Assembly: GCA_002335145.1 (NCBI GenBank)
Contig: DDBV01000033.1
Coordinates: 1-63,489 of the forward strand
Direction: 5' to 3'
From: Patescibacteria group bacterium UBA2023
GTDB taxonomy: Bacteria; Patescibacteriota; Gracilibacteria; BD1-5; UBA2023
DNA: 63,489 nucleotides
Part shown: piece after piece, positions 12,098 to 20,580 of the stretch
How positions within the stretch are numbered: the first letter of the stretch is position 1
Layout: each line of letters starts with the position of its first letter
Notes under the pieces: generated by a model
Database searches by the model: none
Seen by the model: the letters and a program-made list of their open reading frames with translations, nothing else
Told to the model about the DNA's origin: nothing
Made by a program: the position numbers and the translations under genes

Positions 12098-13393
12098 ATG
12101 TATCCTATCAAGACTGCCAAGAAATACGATCCTTCCGATCTCACGAAAACCGCCAACATCTATACGACTGTCTACCTCGGTACATACCTCCCGGATGATT
12201 ACCTGGAGTGAAATGGGAGTCATCTTGGGGTGGACATTGTCCCCATGAAGCCGCACGATGACGTTGTAGCCGTGCTTCCTGGTACGGTCGTATTCGCCGG
12301 AACAAACTCCATGAATGGAAATTATGTCGTTATTCGGCACGACAATGTGCCGGATCCGGATGACTTCTCCCGCACGACGACGCTTTTTAGTGTATCAATG
12401 CACCTCGGTTCTCTCTCGGTCGAGACCGCGGCGATGGTCGTTGAAGGACAGAAGATCGGAACAACCGGCTCGACCGGAAACTCGACTGGTGAACACCTGC
12501 ATTTCCAGATCGACCGATCAACCGCGCCATTCCATCCGTACTGGCCATTCACGAGCGCGGAAGCATCTGCAGCTGGATATGGATTCTTCGCGGCGGTGAA
12601 TGCCGGTCTCGGGCTCGACAAGGCCCGCTCAAATACCGTGAATCCCCTCGTCTATCTCGATCGTGTCGCCGGACTCGGAGGAGTTGCGCCATCGCTCGGA
12701 TCCGTGATTACCGCCTCGACTCCCACGGCTTCGAACGTGGTGGTCGCCACGGCTGACACCGCCATCGATCCGATTTCTTCGAGTCGCACGGATACTTCGT
12801 CCGATGTCGTGATCGCACCCATTGGATCGGTCGCAGATTCGTCCGAGCATGATACGTTGGTCTCATCTTCTGGATTCTCGGACGTGCCGGACTCCCATTC
12901 TTACCACCATGCTATCGTCTCTCTCAAGGATCGTGGGATCGTCTCTGGCACCAACGGACGCTTCTATCCCGACAACAACGTTTCGCGGGTCGAGTTGCTC
13001 AAGATGGTATTCCTCGCGGGAAATATCGCGACAGATGGAACCCCCGGCTCGTCATTCAGTGATGTAGATGTTGGGGCCTGGTATGCTCCGTATGTAGCTA
13101 CGGCGAAAGCACGTGGAATTGTTGGTGGCTACGAAGATGGGACGTTTCGGCCGAATAATCCCGTCACCCGGGCTGAGGCACTCAAGATTATTATCGGAAC
13201 ACTCGCTCCGGGTATGTCCTCAGGCATGGGGGTATCAGCCCCGTTCGCTGATATAGAGATTGGCGCGTGGTATGCCCAATATGCCGAATTTGCCGATAAG
13301 AAGGATCTCATGCACTTCTCGGATTCTCTCTTCCGTGCTGACAAATTCATGACCCGTGGCGAGGTAGCGAGCGTGGTCTCGGGGCTCATGTAG
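12098..13393 (+). CDS. M23 peptidase with three SLH domains
   Basis: The protein has 431 residues with TGA (12209) as Gly. The N-terminal half is an M23 (lysostaphin-like) metallopeptidase: SHLGVD supplies HxxxD and EHLHFQI the second zinc motif. After a Ser/Thr/Ala-rich linker come three S-layer homology repeats (about residues 265-310, 325-375 and 385-430; RGIVSGTNGRFYPDNNVSR and the matching RGIVGGYEDGTFRPNNP). SLH repeats usually hold proteins on wall polymers. Oddly, no signal peptide is visible from this ATG, nor from in-frame starts upstream. Probable surface wall hydrolase. Confidence 0.8.
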
Positions 13394-13407
13394 TTCGATA
13401 CGAATAA

Positions 13408-13440
13408 GAAGAATCCCTCCCGGATAAGGAGGGATTCTTC
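13408..13440. terminator. Bidirectional terminator
   Basis: A perfect 13-bp stem GAAGAATCCCTCC/GGAGGGATTCTTC with a 7-nt loop lies between two convergent genes. The U-tracts are short, so it may need only the strong stem. Confidence 0.7.
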
Positions 13441-13449
13441 TATGGTTTC

Positions 13450-13971
13450 TTATTCTTTCATCAGTCAGTTTACTTGCCCCGTTGTTGCTTTGGCGAGATT
13501 GAGAATAATTTGTTCGCTCACGAATCAGGCAAAACGCATGCGGGAAGATTTGCACGATGTCTCCCGAATAAGGCAGAGAATCGTAGCGTAGAGCTCGGCG
13601 AATACTGCCGCTCGGTCGTTCGGTGCTGCCTCATGCGCGAGTGTCCGCAGTGTCGTGAAGACCATCATTTCCGGATCAAACTCCATTCCCGGGAGTGCCG
13701 GATCGTCCTCAATGAATCGTCGGGCATTGCCGTGGAGGAGTCGAACAGCGATCATCCGAATCGCCCGCTCTGCTCTCTCGATCTTGTTCTTCCCGTCTTT
13801 GGCTTGCACGAATCATGAAAAGGCTGATTCTGACGTAAGGAGTGCTCGAGAAACGTGTGTCGCGATATGCTCGAATCCACACTGTTGCATGCAGTTCCGT
13901 ACCGCCATGATCATGTCGCTTTCTGTGAGCGATGCGCGAGGGGGCGATGGAAGCGGAGGGGGTGTTTTCAT
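13450..13971 (-). CDS. Hypothetical protein downstream of pilin genes
   Basis: The protein has 173 residues and three TGA-coded Gly. The start is ATG at 13969-13971, 35 bp after the VirB2-like gene. A Pro-rich N-terminus (MKTPPPLPSPP) leads into a helical, soluble-looking region with three Cys (NCMQQCGF) and many Arg/Ala/Glu. No signal peptide or membrane span. It is last in a minus-strand block with two pilin-like proteins and PilT, so a regulatory or accessory role in that system is possible. No family recognised. Confidence 0.6.
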
Positions 13972-14006
13972 GATCTTGCCGGATTACAACTGATACTCAG
14001 TGATAT

Positions 14007-14426
14007 TTACCGGTATACCCACGGGGCCACGGTATTGAGGATCATAGAAACGAGGAAGAGGAATGCCAAGCCCGTAAGGACCTGCGTAATACGTTTTTTC
14101 GCATCTTCGCGCATGCTCGAGTCGATAGCTCCCATGGAAATCTGCACGCCTGAAGCGACAATCATAAGGACGCCAATGAGAACAATGAGAAACGTCCCAT
14201 ACTTGATCATCCCCGAGAGGATTTCCATGACACTCTCGAATCCGCGGCCGATCTCGCAGGTGGCGCGGCGGGTCTGTGGGCTTCCGGTCCCACCGGAGCA
14301 GTTTGCGCCAGGGACTTTTTCGGTTACCTCTACGGTCACGGCGTATGCCGGCGTAGATACCATGGCCGTTGCCAATACAGCTATTATAGCAACGAGACAG
14401 GAGAGGAAAAATGCGAGGAGTTTCAT
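14007..14426 (-). CDS. VirB2/TrbC-like pilin
   Basis: The protein has 139 residues. The ATG at 14424-14426 gives a signal-like hydrophobic N-terminus ending in AYA. The core has two membrane spans separated by a short charged loop (SGMIKYGTFLIVLIGVLMIV and VLTGLAFLFLVSMILNTVAP). This is the layout of the TrbC/VirB2 conjugative pilin family as found in many Patescibacteria. Four Cys lie before the first core span. It lies just 4 bp after the next pilin-like gene, so the two are co-transcribed. Likely subunit of a type IV secretion-like or pilus structure. Confidence 0.65.
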   Translation of the reverse strand: MKLLAFFLSCLVAIIAVLATAMVSTPAYAVTVEVTEKVPGANCSGGTGSPQTRRATCEIGRGFESVMEILSGMIKYGTFLIVLIGVLMIVASGVQISMGAIDSSMREDAKKRITQVLTGLAFLFLVSMILNTVAPWVYR

Positions 14427-14430
14427 AGTG

Positions 14431-15339
14431 CTAGAAGACAAGAGCGCGGAGGTCATTGAGGAATGTGTAGACGGCGAGCAAGAGGATGGTTGCGATAAAG
14501 GTATTGATGAGGATTTCCTTTCCTTTTTTCGCTTTCTCTTCGTCTCCGGCGGAGATGATGAGGTAGTACGCACCGCGGATGAGGAAGAAGACGACCGTCG
14601 GCCCTGCAATGAAGAGTGCGAGATTCGTAAGCTGGGCGAAGATACCCTGTCCACCCTCGATGTCGCCACGGTAGACCACGCGGGTCCATGCTTCAATGAC
14701 TCCCACGAAAATGAGGGCCATCACTCCGTAGAAGATATTTCCTTTTGCGGCGGCCTTGAACTCATCGTTTCCACGCGAAGTGATCATCTTGATTCCCGAG
14801 AGTGTGAAGAGGAAAATCGCCACGCCTACGAGTCCGATCTGGAGGAAGGGGACGATATTTTCGGTGATAGTATATCCCCAGTTTCGATAGCTGATGAAGA
14901 GATTTGATGTCGAGTCCGTAGCTTCGCTCGTAAAATTCGCATTGTTGCTCGTGCCGATCCGCGCTGGTTCTTTACCGCCGAAGAGGGCGTACATTTGTCC
15001 TGGAATATTCACGAAGAGGAACGCAAGGACGGTATAGATTCCCTGTCGCCGGTAGGTGGCGATATCGGTGTCGGCCCCCATGGCGACCACGATCATGATC
15101 CCCAGGTACACGAGGTAGATAACAGCGAGCCCACTAAAGATGATTTTGGCGATTTGCAATCCTCCAAGACCACCCTCTATTACGAGATCGAGCGCATCTG
15201 AGTCGGTGTCGTCCACGCGCATGCTCGCGCGCGTCACATCACGCGTCACGGGAATTTCTACCGCACCCGCCATGACCTCCGGTGTCCAGAGTGCTGCGAG
15301 TATCGCGGCTACGGCGAAAAATCGCACCGGTTTAGTCAT
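14431..15339 (-). CDS. Multi-span pilin-like (T4SS) membrane protein
   Basis: The protein has 302 residues. It has a signal peptide (FFAVAAILAALWTPEVMAGA), then about six membrane spans arranged as three hairpins. The last hairpin carries the signature seen in CPR TrbC/VirB2-like proteins: a span, then an ISAGDEEKAKKGKEILINT-type turn, then a second span. It looks like a tandem expansion of the VirB2 unit. Its start overlaps the end of the PilT gene by 8 bp, which indicates translational coupling. Probably a membrane component of the same pilus/secretion machine. Confidence 0.62.
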   Translation of the reverse strand: MTKPVRFFAVAAILAALWTPEVMAGAVEIPVTRDVTRASMRVDDTDSDALDLVIEGGLGGLQIAKIIFSGLAVIYLVYLGIMIVVAMGADTDIATYRRQGIYTVLAFLFVNIPGQMYALFGGKEPARIGTSNNANFTSEATDSTSNLFISYRNWGYTITENIVPFLQIGLVGVAIFLFTLSGIKMITSRGNDEFKAAAKGNIFYGVMALIFVGVIEAWTRVVYRGDIEGGQGIFAQLTNLALFIAGPTVVFFLIRGAYYLIISAGDEEKAKKGKEILINTFIATILLLAVYTFLNDLRALVF

Positions 15340-16402
15340 TTTGGTCGTCTAAGAAGTATCCCATGTAGTCCTCCTCGCGCACGAGACCCTGGTCGCGCTT
15401 CTGTTCGCACGAAGTTTTCATGGAGATCATACCCTCAGCCGTTCCGAGCTCGATATTGTTATTGATCTGCACGAGATCCCCGCTCTTCACGAGATTCTTG
15501 ATCGCCGGGGTAATGTACATGAGCTCGTGGACTCCTACGCGCCCCCCGCCGATCTTCGGCAGCAGACGCTGGGAGAGGACTCCGAGCAAGGCATCTGCGA
15601 GACGGACGCGAGCCTGTACCTGGACATCCGGATTGAAGAACTGCACCAGGCGGTTGATGGTTTGGACCGATCCGGAGGTATGGAGTGTCGAGAAGACGAG
15701 GTGTCCGGTCTCAGCGAGGTTGATAGCAGCCTCAACGGTATCCTTGTCCCGCATCTCTCCGACGATGACGATGTCCGGATCTTCACGCATGGCTCCGCGG
15801 ATGGCCGAGATAAAGCTCTGGGTATCGCGTCCGACCTCACGCTGAGAGAAGATCGATTTTTTATCCGTGAAGATGAACTCCACAGGGTCTTCGATGGTGA
15901 TGATGTGTTCGTTGCGGCTTTCGTTGATTCGGTCGATGACGGAGACCATGGTCGTTGATTTTCCCGATCCGGTCGGCCCTGTCAAGAGGAAGAGTCCCTG
16001 TTTCGCACCGAGGATTTTCTTGAGCCCCGGAGGAAGTCCGAGGTCTTCCATTTTCTTCGCTTCGCGCTCGATACGGCGCATGACGAATGCAATCTTTCCG
16101 AGCTTGAAGAACCCATTGACACGGAATGGAGTACCATCCTTGATAACGTAGGCGAAGTCCGAGTCGTGTCGCTCATAAAAATCCTTGATATTCGTCTCGT
16201 TGCCCCGGTAGAGCTCGCGCACGAGCCGCTCCATGGTTTCGGGGGTGAGACGGCTCGCGTCTCCTCCCTGGATGAATTTTTCGAGCTCTCCGTGGACACG
16301 GAAGGCCATGTGCTCGCCGGTCGCCAGGTGCACATCCGATGCCTTGGTATTCACGGCGTGGGCGAGAATGCCCTCGATGGTGATCTCTTTCTGGTCCGCC
16401 AT
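15332..16402 (-). CDS. pilT: PilT-type type IV pilus retraction ATPase
   Basis: The protein has 356 residues, the usual PilT length. The N-terminal PAS-like part contains KASDVHL. The ATPase core shows Walker A (LLTGPTGSGKSTTM), the Asp box (SAIRGAMREDPDIV), Walker B (VIVGEMRD) and the His box (ETGHLVFSTLHT). No TGA codons. Known role: hexameric motor that pulls back type IV pili for twitching, adhesion or DNA uptake. It lies upstream of two VirB2-like genes rather than PilB/PilC. It is fed by the promoter region near 17030 through the coiled-coil gene at 16432. Confidence 0.93.
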   Translation of the reverse strand: MADQKEITIEGILAHAVNTKASDVHLATGEHMAFRVHGELEKFIQGGDASRLTPETMERLVRELYRGNETNIKDFYERHDSDFAYVIKDGTPFRVNGFFKLGKIAFVMRRIEREAKKMEDLGLPPGLKKILGAKQGLFLLTGPTGSGKSTTMVSVIDRINESRNEHIITIEDPVEFIFTDKKSIFSQREVGRDTQSFISAIRGAMREDPDIVIVGEMRDKDTVEAAINLAETGHLVFSTLHTSGSVQTINRLVQFFNPDVQVQARVRLADALLGVLSQRLLPKIGGGRVGVHELMYITPAIKNLVKSGDLVQINNNIELGTAEGMISMKTSCEQKRDQGLVREEDYMGYFLDDQND

Positions 16403-16431
16403 AGCGGTTTTTGGTTAGTTGCTTGCAGTCT

Positions 16432-16986
16432 TTACGCGGATTTCTGTGTCTGGAGTACCGCGATATTCTCCTCGATCTTCTTCATATCCGCGGCAATGTC
16501 CTTCGCCTGGGAGGTTCGTTCTTTCGCTTTGTCCTTGAGTGCGGCGATCTGGGAATTGATATCTTCTACCTCCGCCATGATCGTGTCGCGCGAGCAGGCT
16601 TTGCGATCATGGAGGGCGGTCATTTTCACGATTGCTTCGAGGATAATCGCGTTGGCGTCCGTTTCGTGGTCGCTTGCTGCGGGAGTGATCGTCTCGTTGG
16701 GCGAGGAGGAGATTGTGGACGTCATTTCTCCGATTGTTTCGGTCTGCTCGGCCGCGGTCTCGATCTCGATGTGAGCGGTTTCTTTGGGAGCTTCCTGTAT
16801 GAAAATCACCGGACTCTCATCTGTCGTGCCCGTCTCTTGCTCGGAACTCTCGGTTGATCACGAGAAGAAGGCCGAAACCGACGCGGTATCGGCTTCCGGT
16901 ATCGTTTCCGCAACTTCCTCGTTCGTCTTGCCGATCGTGATGGTGGTATCTGCCTCGGTGGCCACGGTGTCGAAGAATCCTGCCAT
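16432..16986 (-). CDS. Acidic protein with C-terminal coiled coil
   Basis: The protein has 184 residues with one TGA-coded Gly (16858) that joins two fragments. The first ~110 residues are Glu/Thr/Ser-rich and probably disordered. The last ~70 form a heptad-like coiled coil (AALKDKAKERTSQAKDIAAD). It starts MAGFFDTVATEA; TACAAT (minus strand, 17026-17031) is a good -10. It stands 29 bp before pilT and is the first gene of that operon, so it may assist or regulate the motor. No family recognised. Confidence 0.6.
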
Positions 16987-17048
16987 AGGTGATTGATTTA
17001 GGTATATATTGATCGATTCCGAATCATTGTACCCTATCGGATTCCGAT

Positions 17049-17076
17049 TTGCAAAAAATCCGCTTCGTTTTATACT
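17049..17076 (+). promoter_or_regulatory. Promoter of ybaB
   Basis: TTGCAA (17049-17054), a 16-nt spacer and TATACT (17071-17076), 32 bp before the ybaB ATG. It is close to back-to-back with a minus-strand -10 (TACAAT, 17026-17031) for the pilT operon. Confidence 0.75.
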
Positions 17077-17108
17077 GCCGGACGTATCGTCTATTAAGCC
17101 AAAGAACC

Positions 17109-17417
17109 ATGGACTACGGACAGGCACAAGAACTCATGAAGCTCCAGCAGGAAGCGGCTCGGATCAAGGAAAAACTCGGAAACACCCACATCGAAGCTGA
17201 GGTCGATGGAGTCGTTGTCACGGTCAATGGAGAGATGCAGGTCGTATCGACCGTCATCGAGGATACATCGCTTCTGTCTCCATCCAATAAAGAGAAACTC
17301 CAGAAAGCATTTACCGATGCTGCGAACAAGGGAATCAAGAAAGCTCAGGAAGTTGCAGCCGAAGAGATGCGTGCCATGATGGGCGGACTCGGGATGAATC
17401 TCCCCGGAATGCAATAA
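17109..17417 (+). CDS. ybaB: YbaB/EbfC nucleoid-associated protein
   Basis: The protein has 102 residues, the normal family size. An N-terminal amphipathic helix (AQELMKLQQEAARIKEKLG) is followed by the conserved VDGVVVTVNGEMQVVSTVIE beta-hairpin and a C-terminal helix ending in a Met/Gly-rich tail. These are hallmarks of the dimeric YbaB fold. Known role: binds DNA non-specifically, often near recR/dnaX. Here neither partner is next to it. The ATG at 17109 is preferred because it follows the promoter at the right distance. No TGA. Confidence 0.9.
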   Translation: MDYGQAQELMKLQQEAARIKEKLGNTHIEAEVDGVVVTVNGEMQVVSTVIEDTSLLSPSNKEKLQKAFTDAANKGIKKAQEVAAEEMRAMMGGLGMNLPGMQ

Positions 17418-17429
17418 GGGCCATTTTCC

Positions 17430-17912
17430 CTACGGCACCCGAGCCTTCACCGCGAGCACGAGTCCATCGCTTCCGGTTGGCCCTGCGGGTGTCGTTTTTC
17501 TTTGCTCCTCCGCCTCTTCCTGGTGGAGGATGCTGAGTATCCGGTTCGTGCATTCCACGAGTCGGAAAAGCTGCTCGGCCTGTCTATCGAAGAGTCCGGA
17601 GACTGTATGGACACGGTGATAGAAGCCACTGAGTACGAATATGTCACCATGTCGCAATATGTGTAGCATCTCATGTTTGTCCTCAATACACAGGCGTTTC
17701 AAAGCGGCTTCTTCGAGCATCGCGATATCCGCGCATCCGCGACCTCTCGCTCTACGCATGAGTGCCTGGTAATCAATGTGATCGATGAGGTCGCTCGGAT
17801 TGTCATGGATCGCCCGGATGAATCGGTCCATGTATTCCGTATCGTCCGGCGGCGTTACGCTGCCAGTCGTTACGGTATCATCTTGCTTATCTGGACGGTG
17901 TCAGAGCGTCAT
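17430..17912 (-). CDS. Hypothetical protein
   Basis: The protein has 160 residues with TGA (17901) as Gly near the N-terminus. ATG 17910-17912. A polar N-terminus precedes a helical region with Cys/His/Arg-rich stretches (ALMRRARGRGCADIAMLEEA; HEMLHILRHGDIFVLSGFYH), and the C-terminus is charged. It lies 33 bp after the HNH-like gene and is probably co-transcribed with it. It has no signal peptide. No family recognised; a partner of the HNH-like protein (for instance an inhibitor) is only a contextual guess. Confidence 0.55.
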
Positions 17913-17945
17913 GGGGAGTGCAGATGACGACTACCTAACCGTACT

Positions 17946-18758
17946 CTATCAGAATGATGGTAAGAGAATTATGAATTCTCGGTGTATCATCTCTACCACT
18001 GGCTCGCGATACGGACGGCGCGACGCAGAACACCAACTCCGAAAATCTTGATTTTTGCTCGTTTTTTTGCCGATATAATACCCCTCTTTACTCCCATCGT
18101 AGATCGCCTTGGGGACGTAGATGCTACCAATATCCGCGTACTTATCCCGCCCAATGTCGCGGAATACATCGTATACCGCCGCCTGGGTCCTACTCTGTTG
18201 GGGAAACCGTCGATGATCGTACCGTCTTGTCCACGCCATGATTGCAATTAGACCGATGTGTGGTGGCAGGTTGTCGGTCATGAGATGGATTGCATGATGA
18301 AATTCCTGCGGGAGCACCATGAGATTGGGGTTCGTATCTACCCCGCCCATGGTATGGGGATTGAGATGGTGACTGCTTGCGTTCGTGTCCCAGGGGTTTT
18401 GTCCGTTTCAGTGGGCGGTCGTCCGGAGGACATATCGTTCGGAGAGTGTCTTGTCCCGTTTTGGTAGAGCCCTTAAGACAAAGGGGGTATCGTTCACCTG
18501 TTGTTTCGATACACGGGTCTCAGCCTCGAGCGCGTTCCTCATGAGTCCGAAGAATACGGGCGTAAAAATCGATTTGTTCATGAGGAGGTAGGCATATAGG
18601 CGATCTGCCATGGAGAGTGCCTGTACTGGCACGGGCTTGTTGGCGAGTCTCTCCGATACGCCATGGGCATAGTTCGAGCAGAGGTCCAATACCGCATTCC
18701 GCTGTTTATCACGATTGTGGACTTCCTGTCAAAAGTCCGGAGAGAATCGCATCGTCAT
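17946..18758 (-). CDS. HNH-nuclease-like protein
   Basis: The protein has 270 residues with TGA-coded Gly at 17949, 18408 and 18729. The middle holds a pattern close to an HNH nuclease core: a His-rich start (SSHHLNPHTMGGVDTNPN), the NPNLMVLPQ strand and the closing FHHAIH. In true HNH enzymes this is HH...N..NL..L...H...H. The region before it is helical and Arg-rich; the region after is basic. An ATG at 18756 begins MTMRFSPDFG, but a promoter and another ATG at 18825 suggest the true N-terminus lies in a different frame (see findings). Nuclease activity is inferred, not shown. Confidence 0.5.
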
Positions 18759-18825
18759 TGTGACTTCCGGGGCGAGACTGCCCGAGAGTCGTATCCAGGT
18801 AGAGCGCAATATCTTCTTGTCTCAT
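18706..18825 (-). CDS. Short upstream frame or detached N-terminus of the HNH-like gene
   Basis: A 39-residue frame (MRQEDIALYLDTTLGQSRPG...) starts 24 bp after a TTGACA/TATTTT promoter. It ends in TGA-TAA inside the start of the HNH-like gene. The sequence looks like a natural protein N-terminus that would join smoothly to the HNH-like frame after a one-base shift. It is either a leader ORF or the true N-terminus separated by a frameshift. Confidence 0.35.
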
Positions 18826-18848
18826 GGATTCTTACGTGAATTTTAATC

Positions 18849-18876
18849 AAAATACTGCAAGAACAATTCTTGTCAA
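18849..18876 (-). promoter_or_regulatory. Promoter of the HNH-like gene
   Basis: On the minus strand: TTGACA (18871-18876), a 16-nt spacer and TATTTT (18849-18854). The first ATG after it is at 18825. Confidence 0.6.
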
Positions 18877-18952
18877 TTATTTTTCGATCCGATTTTCGAT
18901 CTTCGAAGTATACTCACCGCCAGTAGGCTCTCAATCACCACAGTCCACACCC

Positions 18953-20029
18953 ATGAATGACCTGTCTTTTCTCTTCGCCTTCCTGGTACTCGCATTCGCC
19001 TGTGCTTTTGCCGCGATTCCGCCGTATATCGCATTTCTCTATCGTCACCGACTCGGGAAGAATATCCGGACCGAGGCACTCGTCGGTGCTGCGACCGAAT
19101 TTCACAAGCTCCATAAGGATAAGGCCGGCACTCCATCGATGGGTGCGGGCGTCATTCTTTTGGTGATTGCCGGACTCATTCTCGTCTCCATGTCTCTTCA
19201 ATGGATTTCAGTGACGTTTCCGGACGTTTTTGGTGGAACGCTCCGGTTCTCCCTCTGGAATCGCAATGAAACCTATCTCGCCATTTTCACACTCTTCGCG
19301 GTCGGGGCGATCGGCCTGGTAGACGACTACCTCAATATCCGCGGTATCGGCCGAACCAAATGATTGCCTGCTCGCGTCAAGATGGTCATGCTCTCGCTCT
19401 TCGCCGGGGCGGGGGCGTATTGGTTTTATGCCAAGCTCGGATTCTCCGGCGTGCACGTGCCATTTCTCGGGATCGTGGAGATCGGGTACCTCTATATTCC
19501 GCTTTTCATTCTTGTGATTGTCTCTATGGCGAATGCCGTGAATTTCACGGACGGACTCGATGGGCTTGCTGGGGGATTGTTGCTTTTCGACTACGCGGTC
19601 TACGCGTTTATCGCCTACGACCGGCAGATGCTCATCCTTTCAGCGTTCTGCATGCTCGTTGTCGGGACACTCATGGCGTTTTTATGGTTTAATATCAAGC
19701 CTGCCCGGTTTTACATGGGAGATGTCGGATCACTCTCGCTCGGCGCGACATTGGGTGTCATCGCCATGATGACAGATACGCTCGTTATTCTCCTGATAAT
19801 CTCGGGGATATTCATTCTCGAGATTCTCTCTGTCATTATCCAGATCACGAGCAAGAAACTGCGGAATGGAAAAAAGGTCTTTCGCATTGCCCCATACCAC
19901 CACCACCTAGAAGCGATTGGGTGGCCAGAGGAGACCGTTGTCATGCGCTTGTGGCTTATTGGAATGGTCCTTGCGTCCGTGGGCCTTGTCGTGTATCTCG
20001 CATTTCCATTCATGTGGTCCGGGGTATAA
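18953..20029 (+). CDS. mraY: Phospho-N-acetylmuramoyl-pentapeptide transferase
   Basis: The protein has 358 residues, typical MraY length. Makes lipid I from UDP-MurNAc-pentapeptide and undecaprenyl phosphate in the inner membrane. About ten membrane spans are visible. Active-site signatures: KAGTPSMGAG near the N-terminus, GLVDDYLNI, and NAVNFTDGLDGLAGG. The His-rich loop PYHHHLE lies near the C-terminus. TGA at 19361 supplies the Gly in RTKGL; under the standard code the enzyme is cut in two. TATACT at 18909 serves as -10. It stands alone rather than in a dcw cluster, with thioredoxin following 64 bp downstream. Confidence 0.95.
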
Positions 20030-20093
20030 TTTTTCGGTTGTTTCTTCATCTTGAATCCGTACAATCTCCCCTTAACATTTTTGATACCATCCT

Positions 20094-20426
20094 ATGGCTG
20101 ATCAAGGTTCTTTCGTTTCCGCTACGACCATCGAGAGTTTCGATACGGACATTGCCTCTGGCATCGTTCTCGTAGACTTCTGGGCTGAGTGGTGCGGTCC
20201 GTGCCAGATCATGCTCCCGCGCCTCGAAATGATCGCAAAGGAGGTGGAATGAACCGCTCGCGTGATGAAATGTGATGTTGATTCCGCCCCCGAAGTCGCT
20301 CAGCGTTTCCGGGTTATGAGCATTCCCACGCTCATTGTTTTCAAGGATGGACAACCCGTGCACGCATGGACGGGCGTCCAGTCGGTGGAGGATATTGTCG
20401 CCAAGATCCGTGATATTGCCGCATAA
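20094..20426 (+). CDS. trxA: Thioredoxin
   Basis: The protein has 110 residues. The active site WCGPC lies at about residue 33, followed by the buried [11 protein letters not shown] with the cis-Pro. TGA at 20250 codes for Gly in [15 protein letters not shown], a place where thioredoxins commonly have Gly. Without recoding the gene would lose its second half. Cytosolic disulfide reductase. A terminator follows 17 bp after TAA. Confidence 0.95.
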
Positions 20427-20442
20427 TTCTCGCGCACTCCCG

Positions 20443-20471
20443 AACCCCGGATAACCAGTCCGGGGTTTTTC
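20443..20471 (+). terminator. Intrinsic terminator of trxA
   Basis: Stem AACCCCGGA/TCCGGGGTT, a 7-nt loop, then a T-run. Confidence 0.85.
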
Positions 20472-20549
20472 GTCTGGATCGAGTGGGAGGGTCTCATGCA
20501 TCCACCGATTTGCGACTCAGGAGTGTGCCTGTCTCCGTGCTGGTCTAAT

Positions 20550-20579
20550 AAAAAACACCGCCACATGGCGGTGTTTTTT
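20550..20579. terminator. Bidirectional terminator
   Basis: A 13-bp stem AAAAAACACCGCC/GGCGGTGTTTTTT with an ACAT loop gives a U-tract on both strands. It lies 1 bp from the stop of the minus-strand giant gene. Confidence 0.88.
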
Positions 20580-20580
20580 A

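Noticed and set aside
20250-20252. TGA as selenocysteine or tryptophan
   Set aside because: TGA aligns with conserved glycines in several families, occurs inside a poly-Gly run and is too frequent for Sec; no SECIS-like element was seen.
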